From positions 1 to 50,796 of the forward strand of contig JADMJS010000218.1 in NCBI GenBank assembly GCA_018780435.1: a DNA stretch of 50,796 nt, read 5' to 3'. Position numbers and translations under genes: made by a program. Under the pieces are notes generated by a model that was not told the DNA's origin, did no database searches, and saw only the letters and a list, made by a program, of their open reading frames with translations. The stretch is from Myxococcales bacterium. GTDB lineage: Bacteria > Myxococcota_A > UBA9042 > GCA-2863065. Position 1 is the stretch's first letter, and each line of letters starts with the position of its first letter. This document shows, one piece after another, positions 15,973-26,000 of this stretch.

Positions 15973-16806
15973 CTAGAGGTCCGGCGTCACGAAGAGGTCG
16001 GTGAGGAGGGGGGAGCCCGGCGACACGGCGTAGTGGTCAAAGTCAGTGACGCCGCGAGAGCGGAGGAAAGGCTCGTCGAGGAGCTGCTGACCGGTGAGCT
16101 CTCGGCTGTTCGTGGTGAAGATGGTGTAGGCAGCGTCGGCCATGATCTCGGGTGTTCGCGCCTGTTTACCCAGCATCTCGCCGCCGACCATCTTGAGCGC
16201 CGCCGTCTCGATGATGGTGCGTGGCCAGAGCGAATTGACCGCGATCCCCGCGCCGGCGAGCTCGCCCGCGAGGCCGATGGTCGCCATCGTCATGCCGTAC
16301 TTGCTGATCGTGTACGCGGTGTGGTTTCGGAACCACCGCGGGTCCATGTCGATGGGCGGCGACAAGCTGAGGATGTGGGCGTTGGTCGACTTTTTCAGGT
16401 GTGGGATGGCGAAGTGGGCGGCCGCGTAGGATGCGCGCATGTTCACCCCGAACATGAGGTCGACGCGCTTCATCGGGGTGAACTCGCAGGGCGTGAGCGA
16501 GATGGCGCCGGCGTTGTTCACGAGGATGTCGAGCCCGCCGAAGTGTGCCGCCGCCTCGCCAATCGCCGCCGAGAGGCGGTCGTCGTCTCGGACGTCGACG
16601 GCGAGCGCGAGCGCTTTGCCGCCGGCAGCGACCACCTCCTCGGCCACCGAGTGGATCGTGCCCGGCAGCTTCGGGTTGGGTGAATCGGTCTTGGCGGCGA
16701 TGACGATGTTGGCTCCGTCTCGTGCGCACTTGAGTGCGATCGCGCGGCCGATGCCCCGGCTCGCGCCGGTGATGAAGAGGGTCTTCCCTTGGAGTGGTGC
16801 GGTCAT
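15973..16806 (-). CDS. SDR-family oxidoreductase, HSDL2-like
   Basis: A 277-residue SDR. Residues 10-17 hold TGASRGIG, then NNAG in LVNNAGAISLT, Ser in the ILSLSPP strand, and an intact Y-x3-K (AYTISKYGM). The long insert between strand beta2 and the helix (KTDSPNPKLPGTIHSVAEEV) and the end of the Rossmann domain (NSLWPRTIIETAAL ... ARTPEIMADAAY) match the hydroxysteroid dehydrogenase-like protein 2 (HSDL2) group, without its C-terminal sterol-carrier domain. Substrate unknown. ATG at 16806 lies just before the fold; the open frame continues upstream into the intergenic region, where it lacks family similarity. It heads the reverse run with the PECR-like gene three bases downstream. Confidence 0.87.
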   Translation of the reverse strand: MTAPLQGKTLFITGASRGIGRAIALKCARDGANIVIAAKTDSPNPKLPGTIHSVAEEVVAAGGKALALAVDVRDDDRLSAAIGEAAAHFGGLDILVNNAGAISLTPCEFTPMKRVDLMFGVNMRASYAAAHFAIPHLKKSTNAHILSLSPPIDMDPRWFRNHTAYTISKYGMTMATIGLAGELAGAGIAVNSLWPRTIIETAALKMVGGEMLGKQARTPEIMADAAYTIFTTNSRELTGQQLLDEPFLRSRGVTDFDHYAVSPGSPLLTDLFVTPDL

Positions 16807-16939
16807 GGGGCTAGAGTCTGAACGGACACCGGCGTCCTGGCAAGGCGAGGCTCGACGTCGCGGATGGGCCGTGCGATCCTCGCTCGGCTCACCGGTAGTC
16901 CGCGCGGTGCTCGCGACTGGAACAGGCCAGACGAGGACG

Positions 16940-18046
16940 ATGTCATCAGACGAATCCCACTCCGACGGACGACCGCTGAGAGGCGTGGCGGCGCACACGC
17001 CTCGGATCCCGGGCTTGTCGAAGCATTTCCGTGGCGGGGGCGTGTCCCATGGTTCCACGTCGGCGGGACCCACTTGGCGTGAACGGGTCCGCGAGCTCAT
17101 CGGAATCGACCGGATGCATCCGGTCCACGCCGCCGGCGTGCTGCGAACGAAGGGCGAGCGCGACCTCGCCATCGAAGCGCTCCTCGAGCTGCTCGGCCGC
17201 GAGCCCTACCACATCGACGGCCTGAATCACCTCGTCGTCATGCTCTCGGGGCCCGGACACGAGGACATGGCGCGCCCCTTTCGACGACGAATCCACGAAC
17301 TCCGTTGTATTGGCACGGGCATGCCCGACCATGAACACGGCGCGGTCATCGAGTACCTGGAGGCCGCCCATGGCGTTGGGGTGACGCCCAAGCGCATGCC
17401 GATGTCGCTGGTGCGCGCGACCTTCGATGGGCTGGCTGACTTCTACGACTGGAAGTTGCGGACGTACCTTCACTACCGTGCACCCGAGTTGGTCGCGGAA
17501 GCGATACGAAGCACCGAGCGGGGGCGGGACCACGGCCTCGACGTCCTCGATCTCGGCTGTGGGACCGGGCTCATGGGTCCTTTCCTGCGTACGGTCGCGA
17601 GCCGGCTGACCGGCGTCGATCTGTCGGAGCGGATGCTCGATCGCGCGCGTGAACGAGAGCTCTACGACCAGCTCATCGAGGCCGACTTCATGGTGTGGCT
17701 CGAGGGGAACCGGCATCGTTACGATGTCGTGGTTGCCTCGGACGTGCTCTGCTACGTGGGTGACCTCAGCCCCGTCATGGAGCTCGTGAGAGCTCGACTC
17801 GGCTCGCGCGGTCGATTCGTATTCACGGTGGAGAAGAGCGAGGTCGAGGATGTTTCCCTGAGGCTCACCGAACGATATGTCCACCACGAACGCCACATTC
17901 GGGCCATGGCGGCGCGCCACCACTTCGACGTGGCGAACTTCGTCGAACGTGTGCTCCGAACGCAGAACGGCCGGCCCGTCGATGGCTACGTGGTCACGTT
18001 GGAGCGTCCGCCCGTGGCGCCCACGAGCGCCCCACCGGCGCGCTGA
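16940..18046 (+). CDS. SAM-dependent methyltransferase with N-terminal helical region
   Basis: A 368-residue protein. ATG at 16940 (MSSDESHSDG) lies beyond the divergent SDR gene; the frame is open further upstream only because of GC-rich antisense. Residues about 55-130 are helical and TPR-like (HAAGVLRTKGERDLAIEALLELLGREPYHIDGLNHLVVML). The catalytic part begins near 190 with motif I VLDLGCGTGLMGPFLR, then motif II VDLSERMLDRARERELYDQL and post-motif II YDVVVASDVLCYVGDL. This TPR plus type 11/12 methyltransferase plan is used for small molecules and for protein or quinone targets; the substrate is unknown. The upstream 133 bases are shared with the divergent SDR operon and hold no clear promoter. 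Confidence 0.85.
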   Translation: MSSDESHSDGRPLRGVAAHTPRIPGLSKHFRGGGVSHGSTSAGPTWRERVRELIGIDRMHPVHAAGVLRTKGERDLAIEALLELLGREPYHIDGLNHLVVMLSGPGHEDMARPFRRRIHELRCIGTGMPDHEHGAVIEYLEAAHGVGVTPKRMPMSLVRATFDGLADFYDWKLRTYLHYRAPELVAEAIRSTERGRDHGLDVLDLGCGTGLMGPFLRTVASRLTGVDLSERMLDRARERELYDQLIEADFMVWLEGNRHRYDVVVASDVLCYVGDLSPVMELVRARLGSRGRFVFTVEKSEVEDVSLRLTERYVHHERHIRAMAARHHFDVANFVERVLRTQNGRPVDGYVVTLERPPVAPTSAPPAR

Positions 18047-18151
18047 GATCGAGGCTGCTGCCTATGCCGACGGTCGTCCCCTCGGCACTTCTTCGACGCC
18101 TCATGCCACTTGCCACTTTACAAGACCGCCATTGGCGTTACGGTAGCGGGC

Positions 18152-18952
18152 ATGGAGGTTCATCAGTTCGGCTCTTCGGGGTCTTCGGTCCCCGTCATTG
18201 GTCAAGGTACTTGGCAGATTGCGTCGAATGACTTGGTCGTCCGCACGCTGCAGCGCGGTATCGACCTCGGAATGACCCACATCGACACGGCGGAGCTCTA
18301 CCCGGGCGCGGAAGAGGTCGTAGGAAAGGCCATCCGTGGTCGGCGTGATGAAGTCTTCGTCGTCAGCAAGGTGCTTCCCAAGAACGCCTCCCGGCGGGGC
18401 ACCATTGCGGCTTGTGAGCGCACGCTCAAGAAGCTCGGCACCGACTATCTCGATTGTTTCTTGCTGCATTGGGCGGAAGAGCCGAGCCAGATCCGAGAGG
18501 CGATGGTGGCGCTCCGGGAGTTGGTCTGGGCCGGCAAGATCCGGGCGGCGGGCGTCTCCAACCTGAGCGTTGCCGAGCTGGAGATCGCAGTCGAGGCGTT
18601 GGACGACGTCGCGCTCTCGTGCAATCAGGTGGTCTACAACCTCTTTGATCGCGCCATCGAAGACGAAGTCATCCCGTGGTGCTCGGCCAACGGCGTCGCG
18701 GTGGTCGGGTATTCGCCCTTCGCCGGCATGTCGGACGCGAGTCCGGCACAGCGCGCCGTGCTCGCCCGCGTCGGGGCCGTCCATGGACGCACCGAACGGC
18801 AGGTCACGCTGCGCTACCTGACCCGCACGTCCGACCTCTTCGCCATTCCGAAAGCGTCCTCGCTCCCACACGTGGAGGAGAACGCCGACTCGACGGAGTT
18901 CGAGCTCACCGAAGCCGACGTCGCCGAGATTGAGGCTGCGTTTCCGCGCTGA
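18152..18952 (+). CDS. Aldo/keto reductase
   Basis: A 266-residue NADPH-dependent oxidoreductase of the AKR superfamily with a (beta/alpha)8 barrel. The catalytic tetrad is complete: Asp45 and Tyr50 in HIDTAELY, Lys73 in FVVSKVLP, and His106 in CFLLHW. The C-terminal FAIPKASSLPHVEENAD segment is the NADPH 2'-phosphate site of the family (IPKxSxxxHxxEN). The start is ATG at 18152 (MEVHQFGSSG), just ahead of the first strand; an in-frame ATG at 18110 adds 14 residues without family support. It resembles the AKR3/AKR5-like bacterial oxidoreductases, but the aldehyde or ketone substrate is unknown. It converges with the lipoprotein gene, 17 bases apart, with only a weak hairpin over the stop (CCGCG/CGCGG, 18944-18958). 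Confidence 0.92.
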   Translation: MEVHQFGSSGSSVPVIGQGTWQIASNDLVVRTLQRGIDLGMTHIDTAELYPGAEEVVGKAIRGRRDEVFVVSKVLPKNASRRGTIAACERTLKKLGTDYLDCFLLHWAEEPSQIREAMVALRELVWAGKIRAAGVSNLSVAELEIAVEALDDVALSCNQVVYNLFDRAIEDEVIPWCSANGVAVVGYSPFAGMSDASPAQRAVLARVGAVHGRTERQVTLRYLTRTSDLFAIPKASSLPHVEENADSTEFELTEADVAEIEAAFPR

Positions 18953-18969
18953 TCGCGGGCGCCGCCTCA

Positions 18970-20058
18970 TCAGGGACCCTTCTCCACGGGTTTTGCGCCC
19001 GGCATTCCTGCCAAGATCAATTCTCTGACGCCTAAGTCGTCGGGAGCCAGAGCGAAACGCTCAAGCGCTAGGCCCGCCTTCTGGGGCTTGCCCGAGAGGA
19101 TTAAGTTTCGTGGCCCTTGGTGCGCCGCGACGACCAGCCGAATCCCGGCCGCGTGGCTCGTGAGTAGCGCTGCGATTCGGGTCGGGGCACCCGCGCCGCC
19201 GGCGTGATACAGCAGTCTCCCTCGGAATCCGGGGCCCGCGATCACGTCGGGCTCGCAAGCCTTCTCGAGTTCCGTCATCCGTCCACGATGTTTGGCCTCG
19301 ACGCTCACCACGATCTCAAGGTCAGGGGCGTCCTTGCTGAGGTCGGCCCACGACAGCAGTAGCCCCGCGAGGTCGACCGTGGACCGTGTCCGTTCGCGGC
19401 GGAGACCTCCCGCCAGCCGGACGATGCTCTGCATATGGAGCAGACGCTCGAAGCGCTCTGCCGCCGCATGCTCGGCGAGACCCGGGAGTAACCGCACGTA
19501 CTCCAGCGCCTCCCGCCAGGCGAGGCTGCGGTCCGATTGCCGTAGCGCGACCTCCATCTCCAGCTCCGCGCCCGGGGCCATCCACGCCGCCAGGAGCGCA
19601 TGGCGGGCAGTCACGTCGAGTGGGGACAGATCGAGGGCACGGCAGAGGTGAGCCAGGGCCGAACGGCGATTCCCCAGCGCATACAGGTAGATCTCACCCA
19701 ATTGACGGTGGAGCATGGGGTCTCTCGGATCTCGAGAGACCCGATGACGGAGGGTGTCCACGGCCTCCATGACGGCGATCCGGTGGGCCGACACGTCGCC
19801 ATCCTTCGGGCGTCGGGGCGGCAATTCGTCGCCCGTGAGTGGGACTTCGTCGGCGATGGTGCGGCCGCTGGCGGGGGCCATGGTGGCGCCGCAGGCATCG
19901 AGGAACGAACGCGGCTCAACAGGCGGGACCGCGGAAACGGCCCGGGCTGGCGAGAGAGGCGGCGCCTCTGGAGGGGCGTCCTCCTTGCAGCCGGTGAGGG
20001 ACACGAGCAACGTCAGCCCCACACGTCGCCACGCTGGTGGAACCGAGGAGCGCCTCAA
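18970..20058 (-). CDS. TPR-like lipoprotein, unknown function
   Basis: A 362-residue protein. It starts with TTG at 20058, overlapping the TGA of the giant TPR gene as TTGA. The N-terminus MRRSSVPPAWRRVGLTLLVSLTGC has a basic start, a hydrophobic stretch and the lipobox LTGC, so Cys24 should be lipidated. After a Pro-rich linker, residues about 85-180 are helical and TPR-like (RQLGEIYLYALGNRRSALAHLCRALDLSP). The C-terminal part (DLEIVVSVEAKHRGRMTELEKACEPDVIAGPGFRGRLLYHAG...TRIAALLTSHAAGIRLVVAA) looks like an alpha/beta domain of unknown kind. Coupling to the 3968-residue TPR protein makes them likely partners, but that protein has no signal peptide, so contact would need an export route or be indirect. 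Confidence 0.78.
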   Translation of the reverse strand: MRRSSVPPAWRRVGLTLLVSLTGCKEDAPPEAPPLSPARAVSAVPPVEPRSFLDACGATMAPASGRTIADEVPLTGDELPPRRPKDGDVSAHRIAVMEAVDTLRHRVSRDPRDPMLHRQLGEIYLYALGNRRSALAHLCRALDLSPLDVTARHALLAAWMAPGAELEMEVALRQSDRSLAWREALEYVRLLPGLAEHAAAERFERLLHMQSIVRLAGGLRRERTRSTVDLAGLLLSWADLSKDAPDLEIVVSVEAKHRGRMTELEKACEPDVIAGPGFRGRLLYHAGGAGAPTRIAALLTSHAAGIRLVVAAHQGPRNLILSGKPQKAGLALERFALAPDDLGVRELILAGMPGAKPVEKGP

Positions 20059-23000
20059 CCGAGCTGCTTCTGCAGGGCGAGCCCGTCCGAGTGTTTCGGA
20101 TCGAGCGCGAGTAGACGGGTGAGATGTTTCTTGGCCTTCGCCTTGTCTCCTGACTCGACGCAGACCCGCGCGAGCGTGATGAAGAGACGGGCCCGGTGCT
20201 CATCGCTCTCGAGTTCGTGTTGGACGAGCAGCAGCGCTTGCAGCGTCTGGAGCGCCTTCTCGATGCGGCCGGTCTCGAGCGCGAGCCTTCCCATGCCAAA
20301 CTGGATGTCGGTGTTGCGGGAGTCGGCCTGACTCGCCACTTGATACGCCGCGAAGGCCTTCTCCTTCTCGCCTCGTTCATCGTGGAGGACCGCCAGCTTC
20401 TGCGCCGCCACGGCGAGCTCGGGGTACTTTCGTTTGGCCTCGAGCCAGTTCGTATACCAAGCCAGCAAGGGCAGCGCGTCGTTCTTCTTCCCACGCGCCA
20501 GGAGCTGGTCGACGTACGCCGCGACGATCCCGGCGTGGTCACGTCGGAGCTCCATCCCCTTCTCGAGCCATCGGAACGCGGCGTTCGCGTCTCCCATGCG
20601 GTCAGCGAGTACGGAGGCGAGCTCCAGGATGGCGTCCGCCGCCTGCTTCGGATCGGTCGCGCGCGAGACCTCCCTTTCGAGCGCGGGGACGAGCGCCTCC
20701 CAGCTCTCGCGGCGGTACAGGACCTCTTTGAGCCGAGTGGCCGCTTCCGGGTGGTCCGGTCGAGAGGCGAGGATGTCGCGATAGAGGCTGAGGGCCTTGG
20801 TGGTATTGTCGACCGCGTAGAGATAAAGACGCCCGAGGGAGAGCTGGGCCGCGATGCGGTCAGCCGGGACCTCGAGGTGCCTCACGAGGGCTTCGTAGGC
20901 TTCGACGGCCTTCTCCGACTCGCCGCTCCGTTCGAGGAGCTGCGCACGTCGCGTCAGCGCGGGGAGGTTGGTGCGGTCGAGCTCCAGGATCCGCTCCGTG
21001 AGCTCCCGCGACCGGTCGAGGTGGCCGAGCGGGCTCTCGTGCAGCGCGGCCGCTCGCGAGAGGAGCTCGACCACTTCACGAAGGTCGGACGACAGCGCTG
21101 AACGTTGTTCGAGCATCGCGGCGAGGCGATCGTGACGCTCCGTCGCCTCGAAAATGCGGATGAGCGCGTCGAGCGCCACCGTGTTTCGCCCATCGATGAG
21201 CAACATGGACTCGTAGTGGGTCACCGCGAGGTCGCGATCGTCGAGGTCGTTCTCGGCGAGGAGCGCCACCCGGGCGAGGAGCGCGAGCCGCTCGAATGGG
21301 GCGTCGGTCAGAGCAAGGCGCCGACCGAGGACGCGGGCGAGATCGGCGACCAGCCCGTGGGCTTCGTACAGCGCTTCGAGCGCATCGATGGCGTCTTGAG
21401 AGCCGCCGTGGAGCTCGAGTGCGTCTTCGAACGCGTCGATGGCACCGTCTGGGTCGCCGAGTGCGTCGCGGCGAATGCGGCCGATCTCCACCCGAAGCGC
21501 CGCGACTTTCTCGCTGTCGTCTAGACCACCGGCGCGGCGATCGAGGATGTCCACGAGCGCGCCGTAGGCCTTTTGCTCCCGATAGGTCTGTTCGAGGGCG
21601 ACGAGCGCCTCTTCGTTCTGATCGTCGAGCGCGAGGATATCTCGCCAGCACTCTTCGGCGCGTAACGCATCGCCGGTGCGCGCGACGGCCAAGGCCATCT
21701 TGCGGAACCGTTCGATCCGTTCGCCCACTTCGAGCGGGAGGAGGGTGATGGCTTCACAGACATCGGCGAGGTCGGACCACCGCTCCTGGGCTTCGTACAG
21801 TGATTCGAGCGCGAGGAGCGCCCCTTCGTTCTCCCGATCCGTGTTGAGCACTTCCCGATAACAGCGTTCTGCGAGATCGCTGCGGCGGAGTGCGCCTGCC
21901 GCCAGTCGCCCGGCCCGCAGGAGGAGGTCGAGCCGCGTGTCGACCCCGTCGACCCGCCCTGCGAGGTCGAGGTAGACCGACGTGAGATCGTCGTACTGGG
22001 CTGCCCGTTCGCCGGACGATGCGACCCGCTCGATGAGATCGGTCCGGTCGGGGCGGAGCAGCAACGCCTTCTTGAAGTACGTGTACGCCATGTCGGGGTC
22101 GCCGAGCTTCTGGTCGTAGAGATCGCCGATCTGCACGAACGCGTCCGTGTGGTCGACGAGCGTCTCCTCCGTCGCTTCGGCCGTCGTTCTCAGTAGGAGT
22201 CGAACGACGTCGTCCCATCGGCCAACGGCTCGATAGACGGGGACGAGCACACGCGCGGTCGCTTCGGCGAGGAAGGGATGCAGCTCACCCAGCGTATCGA
22301 GCGCTTCGGCAGCCGTGTCGAGCGACGCACCGCCGTCGTTGCCGCCGCTACTCTCTTCGTAGACGAGCTCGCTATAGAGCGCGAACGCGCCTTCGGCGTC
22401 CTGGAGCTGGCTCGCCCGAATGTCGGCGAGCCGTCGCCGTAAGGGCCGCGCGTCCTCGGACGACTTCGTCGCGATCTCGCGGCCGAGAATGTCCACGCGG
22501 TCCTGCCAACGGCCAGCGCTCTCGTAGAGCCGCCCGAGCGCGGCGAGCGCCTCTGGGTTCAAGTCGTCCCACGACAGAACGGATTGCCAGGCCTGCGTGG
22601 CGGTCTCGAGGTCACCGAGACGCTCTTCCGCGAGGCGCGCCCGCCAGCCTTCGAGGTCGCGCGCGAGCTCCGGACTGTCCGACCCGGCCAGGATCTGACT
22701 GAGGGTCTCGTTCAGGATGTCGACCAGCCGTTGCCAGCGTTCACTGCGCTCCGCGACGGCTTCGAGCGTCGCACGGAGGTCCTCGTCCGCAGGGACCAGG
22801 GCAAACGCCTGGCCGAGTGCGTCGAGCGCCCCGTCCGCGTCATCGAGCTCGCTGTCTCGTATGTCCGCGAGGCGGCGCAGGAGCTCGATTCGCGTCTCCG
22901 GGTCTACTGCCTGCGCGAGCTGGACGGTGATGGTGCGTTCGAGTGACTTCCACTTCTCGCCTTCGAGGTAGATGGGTTCGAGCACGTAGCTCACGTCGAG

Positions 23001-26000
23001 GGCCACTCGGGGGTCTTCGAGGAGCAATTCGAGGTAGCGAACGGTCGCATCCCACATGCTCATGGCACCGAAGGGCGTGCTCACCGTCGCGCCTGGGCCC
23101 GTCACCTGGGTCAGGACGAGGCGGAACGCTTCGAGCGCGCGTTCCGGCGAGTCGAGCTTGTCGAAGAGCAGGGCGCCGATCTGGAAGTCGGCCTCGGCGC
23201 GGGCTCGCGGGTCCGCGAAGGTGGCACGTTTGGTCTCGAGGACGACGAGGAGGCCCTCGTGGTCCCCGACCCTCGGGCAGAGCCGTTCGAGGCTCGTCAG
23301 CGCCAGGATGTTCTGCGGCGCGAGGAGCAGCGTCTCGCGGTAGGTCCGTGCCGCGTCTTCGAGACGGCCGAGGTCTCGCTCTTCGATGCGCGCAAGCTCA
23401 GAGAGGAGATCGAGGCGCTCTTCAGGATCGCCGACAAAGTCGAGCTTTCGCTTTAGAATCGAGGCGATGGCCTCGAAGTCGCCGAGCTCTCGGTAGACGG
23501 CCTCGAGGCGATCCTTGGCCCGCGCCTCGGTCGGGTCGAGGTCGAGGATCGTGAGCCACGCGGCCGTCGCGGCGCTCGTGTCCCGGCGAGCGCTTCGCTC
23601 CAGATCGGCGACTCGGTAGAGCTCGGCGATCCGATCCACGTCCGTGGTCGCCGCGTCGACGCGTAGCTTTAGGACCCGGAGGAGGGCGAGATCGTCGCCG
23701 CCATCGCGTTCGTACCAGGTCGCGAGCGCGTCGAGGGCCGACGCATCGGTCGGATCGACCGTGATCAGGCGTTCGAGCCAGGTGGAGGCGAGATCGGGGC
23801 GGTGTTGCCCATCGCGCGCAATCTCGGCCAGCCTTCGGAGGTAGCGTGTGGCCAGCTCCAGGGGAAGGTCGGGCGCGTCATGTACGTCTCCGTACCCGGT
23901 GGCTGAGGCGTAGGCTGCCGCGAGCCCGTCCCACAGCCCGTGCGACTTCGCCAGGCCCTCGACCGTGGCTTCGAGCTCCGAGTTTCCGGGATCGAGGAGC
24001 AGGGCTGCGCAGTGTTCGCGGAGCGCGGCGGCCGGGTCGGCGGCTCGCTCAGCGTAGAGTTGACCGAGCTGCGAATGCAGTAGCATTCGGACCTCGGTGT
24101 CGGGCGCCGCAGCGAGCTGGGCCCGATAGACGGCCTCCCAACGTCGCCACGGTGTGCTGTCGGTGTAGACGCGTTCGAGGAGCTCCGCCGCTCGGGCTCG
24201 GATCGCCGCGCCTCGGGCGTCCACATCGGCGCCGTCACCGTCGCCCGCCAGAATCGACTCCACGAGCTTGACCGTGAGCGAGTGTCCGTCGCGCGCCTGA
24301 AGGATATCGGCGGCGACGTCGAGGGCGGCTGCTCTGTCGGAGCGGACGGACGCGTGAAACTCGGCGAGTCGATAACGGACCGCGTTCCGCTCATCGAGCT
24401 CCGCGCGTGAGTCGCTCTCCGACGCGAGGTCCGTCCAACGTTCGAGGAGCGCCTGAAGCGCCACCATGTCGCCCTGCTCGCGATAGATGGATTCCAGGCG
24501 CGACAGTGCGTCGCGGCTGCGAGGGTTCAGCTCCAGGACTTTCTCGAACGACGCGATGGCGGCGACGGGGTCCTTGAGCTTCTCCAGCTCGAGCGTTGCG
24601 ACGTGGAGCCACGCTCGCTCTTGTTCACGCTCCGCGACGACGTGCTCGATCGCGTGGCGCTCGATTCGAACGTGATCGGCGTGGCGACCTTCGGCCTGGA
24701 AGACCCGACGTAGCCCTGCGATGGCGGGCTCGCACGTCGCGTTGATCTCGAGGGCGCGTTCGAAGGCTTGAACGACGAGGGCAGAATCGGCGGCCAGGGC
24801 AGGGCCACGGGGCCCTCGTCCCCCCTTCTCCGGCTTCGAGCCTTCGGCGAGCCGGGCGGCCCGCAGCGCGAGATCGAGCGCGACGGCGTCAGGCTTGGGC
24901 TCATCCGGGCGCGCGGCGAGGGGCATCTCGTTCGAGAGCGCGAGCAGAAAGGCGGCGAGGTCGAGGTGGCCTGGAGTGCGGCTCGGATCACCGGCCGGAC
25001 GTGTCTTGGAGGCGCTCTCGTCTAGGGCGTCCAGGCGGCGTCGTAGCTCCGCGTGGGGTCGACCCTCGTCGATCGCCACGGCGCGAGCCATGTCCTTCTC
25101 CGTCTCGTAGGCCGCTAGGCGATCTTCGAGGCGCACGAGCTGAATGGTCCGTACTCGTTCGAGAGTGCGGAGCGTGTCGTCGGTCGTCGGTTCGTCCTTC
25201 TCTCGGAGCAGGTGAGCGATGAGCTCTGACCAATCGGCCTGCTGCTCGTACAGCCGGGCAAGTTGTGCGTGAACGCGTGGCCGGTTATCCGCCGTGTCCA
25301 GAATCGCTTCCAGAAACGCGCGGCACACGGCGCTCTGTGGGTCGAGGGAGGCGAGACGGTCGATCTCGGCGAGGATCTGCTCTTCGGTGTAGGCCGCGTC
25401 TGCGGAGAGCCCCAGGATCCTCTCACGGATGATGATCCGCTCTTGCCGGTCGGCCTCGACCTCGAACTCGCGGTCGAGCATCGTGATGACGCCACGCGCG
25501 TCCCCCTCGGCGAGCAGAATCGTCTCGAGCGCGCGATAGGCGCGTCGTTCCCGGGGCGCCTCTCGGATGATCTGGTCGTAGGTGTCGCGGGCGCTCGGCA
25601 TGTCGCCGAGCTTCTCGCCGAGGAGCACTGCCATTCGATAAAGCAGCTCGATTCGGGCGGCGCGGTCGGCGGTCTGATCGGCCTCGTGGCGGAGCATATC
25701 GACGACGTCTCTTGTTCGTCCGCTGAGCTCGAAGAGTTGGCGCAGGGACTCGAGAGTCTCCCCGTCGGTCGGGAACTCCGCCAGGGTCTCGCGGAGGATC
25801 CCTTCGGCCACGTCGAGGTCCTGGCGGTCGACCTGTGCGACCCGAACCATCTCGTGGAGGATCTCCAGGCGCCGCTCCGGCGAACCCGGGTGGCCGAGGA
25901 CCTCTCGGTCCACGAGCTCGAGATCGTCCCATCGTTCGGTGGCGGCGGCGAGGCGAACGAGCTCGCTGCGAAGCGGGCTCGACGCCGACCAGCTCTCGAT

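Noticed and set aside
16439..16939. N-terminal 167-residue extension of the methyltransferase frame
   Set aside because: It is antisense to the HSDL2-like SDR and lacks similarity to methyltransferases; ATG 16940 is preferred.
18944..18958. CCGCG-5-CGCGG over the aldo/keto reductase stop
   Set aside because: Short, no T tract, and such dyads are frequent at this GC content.
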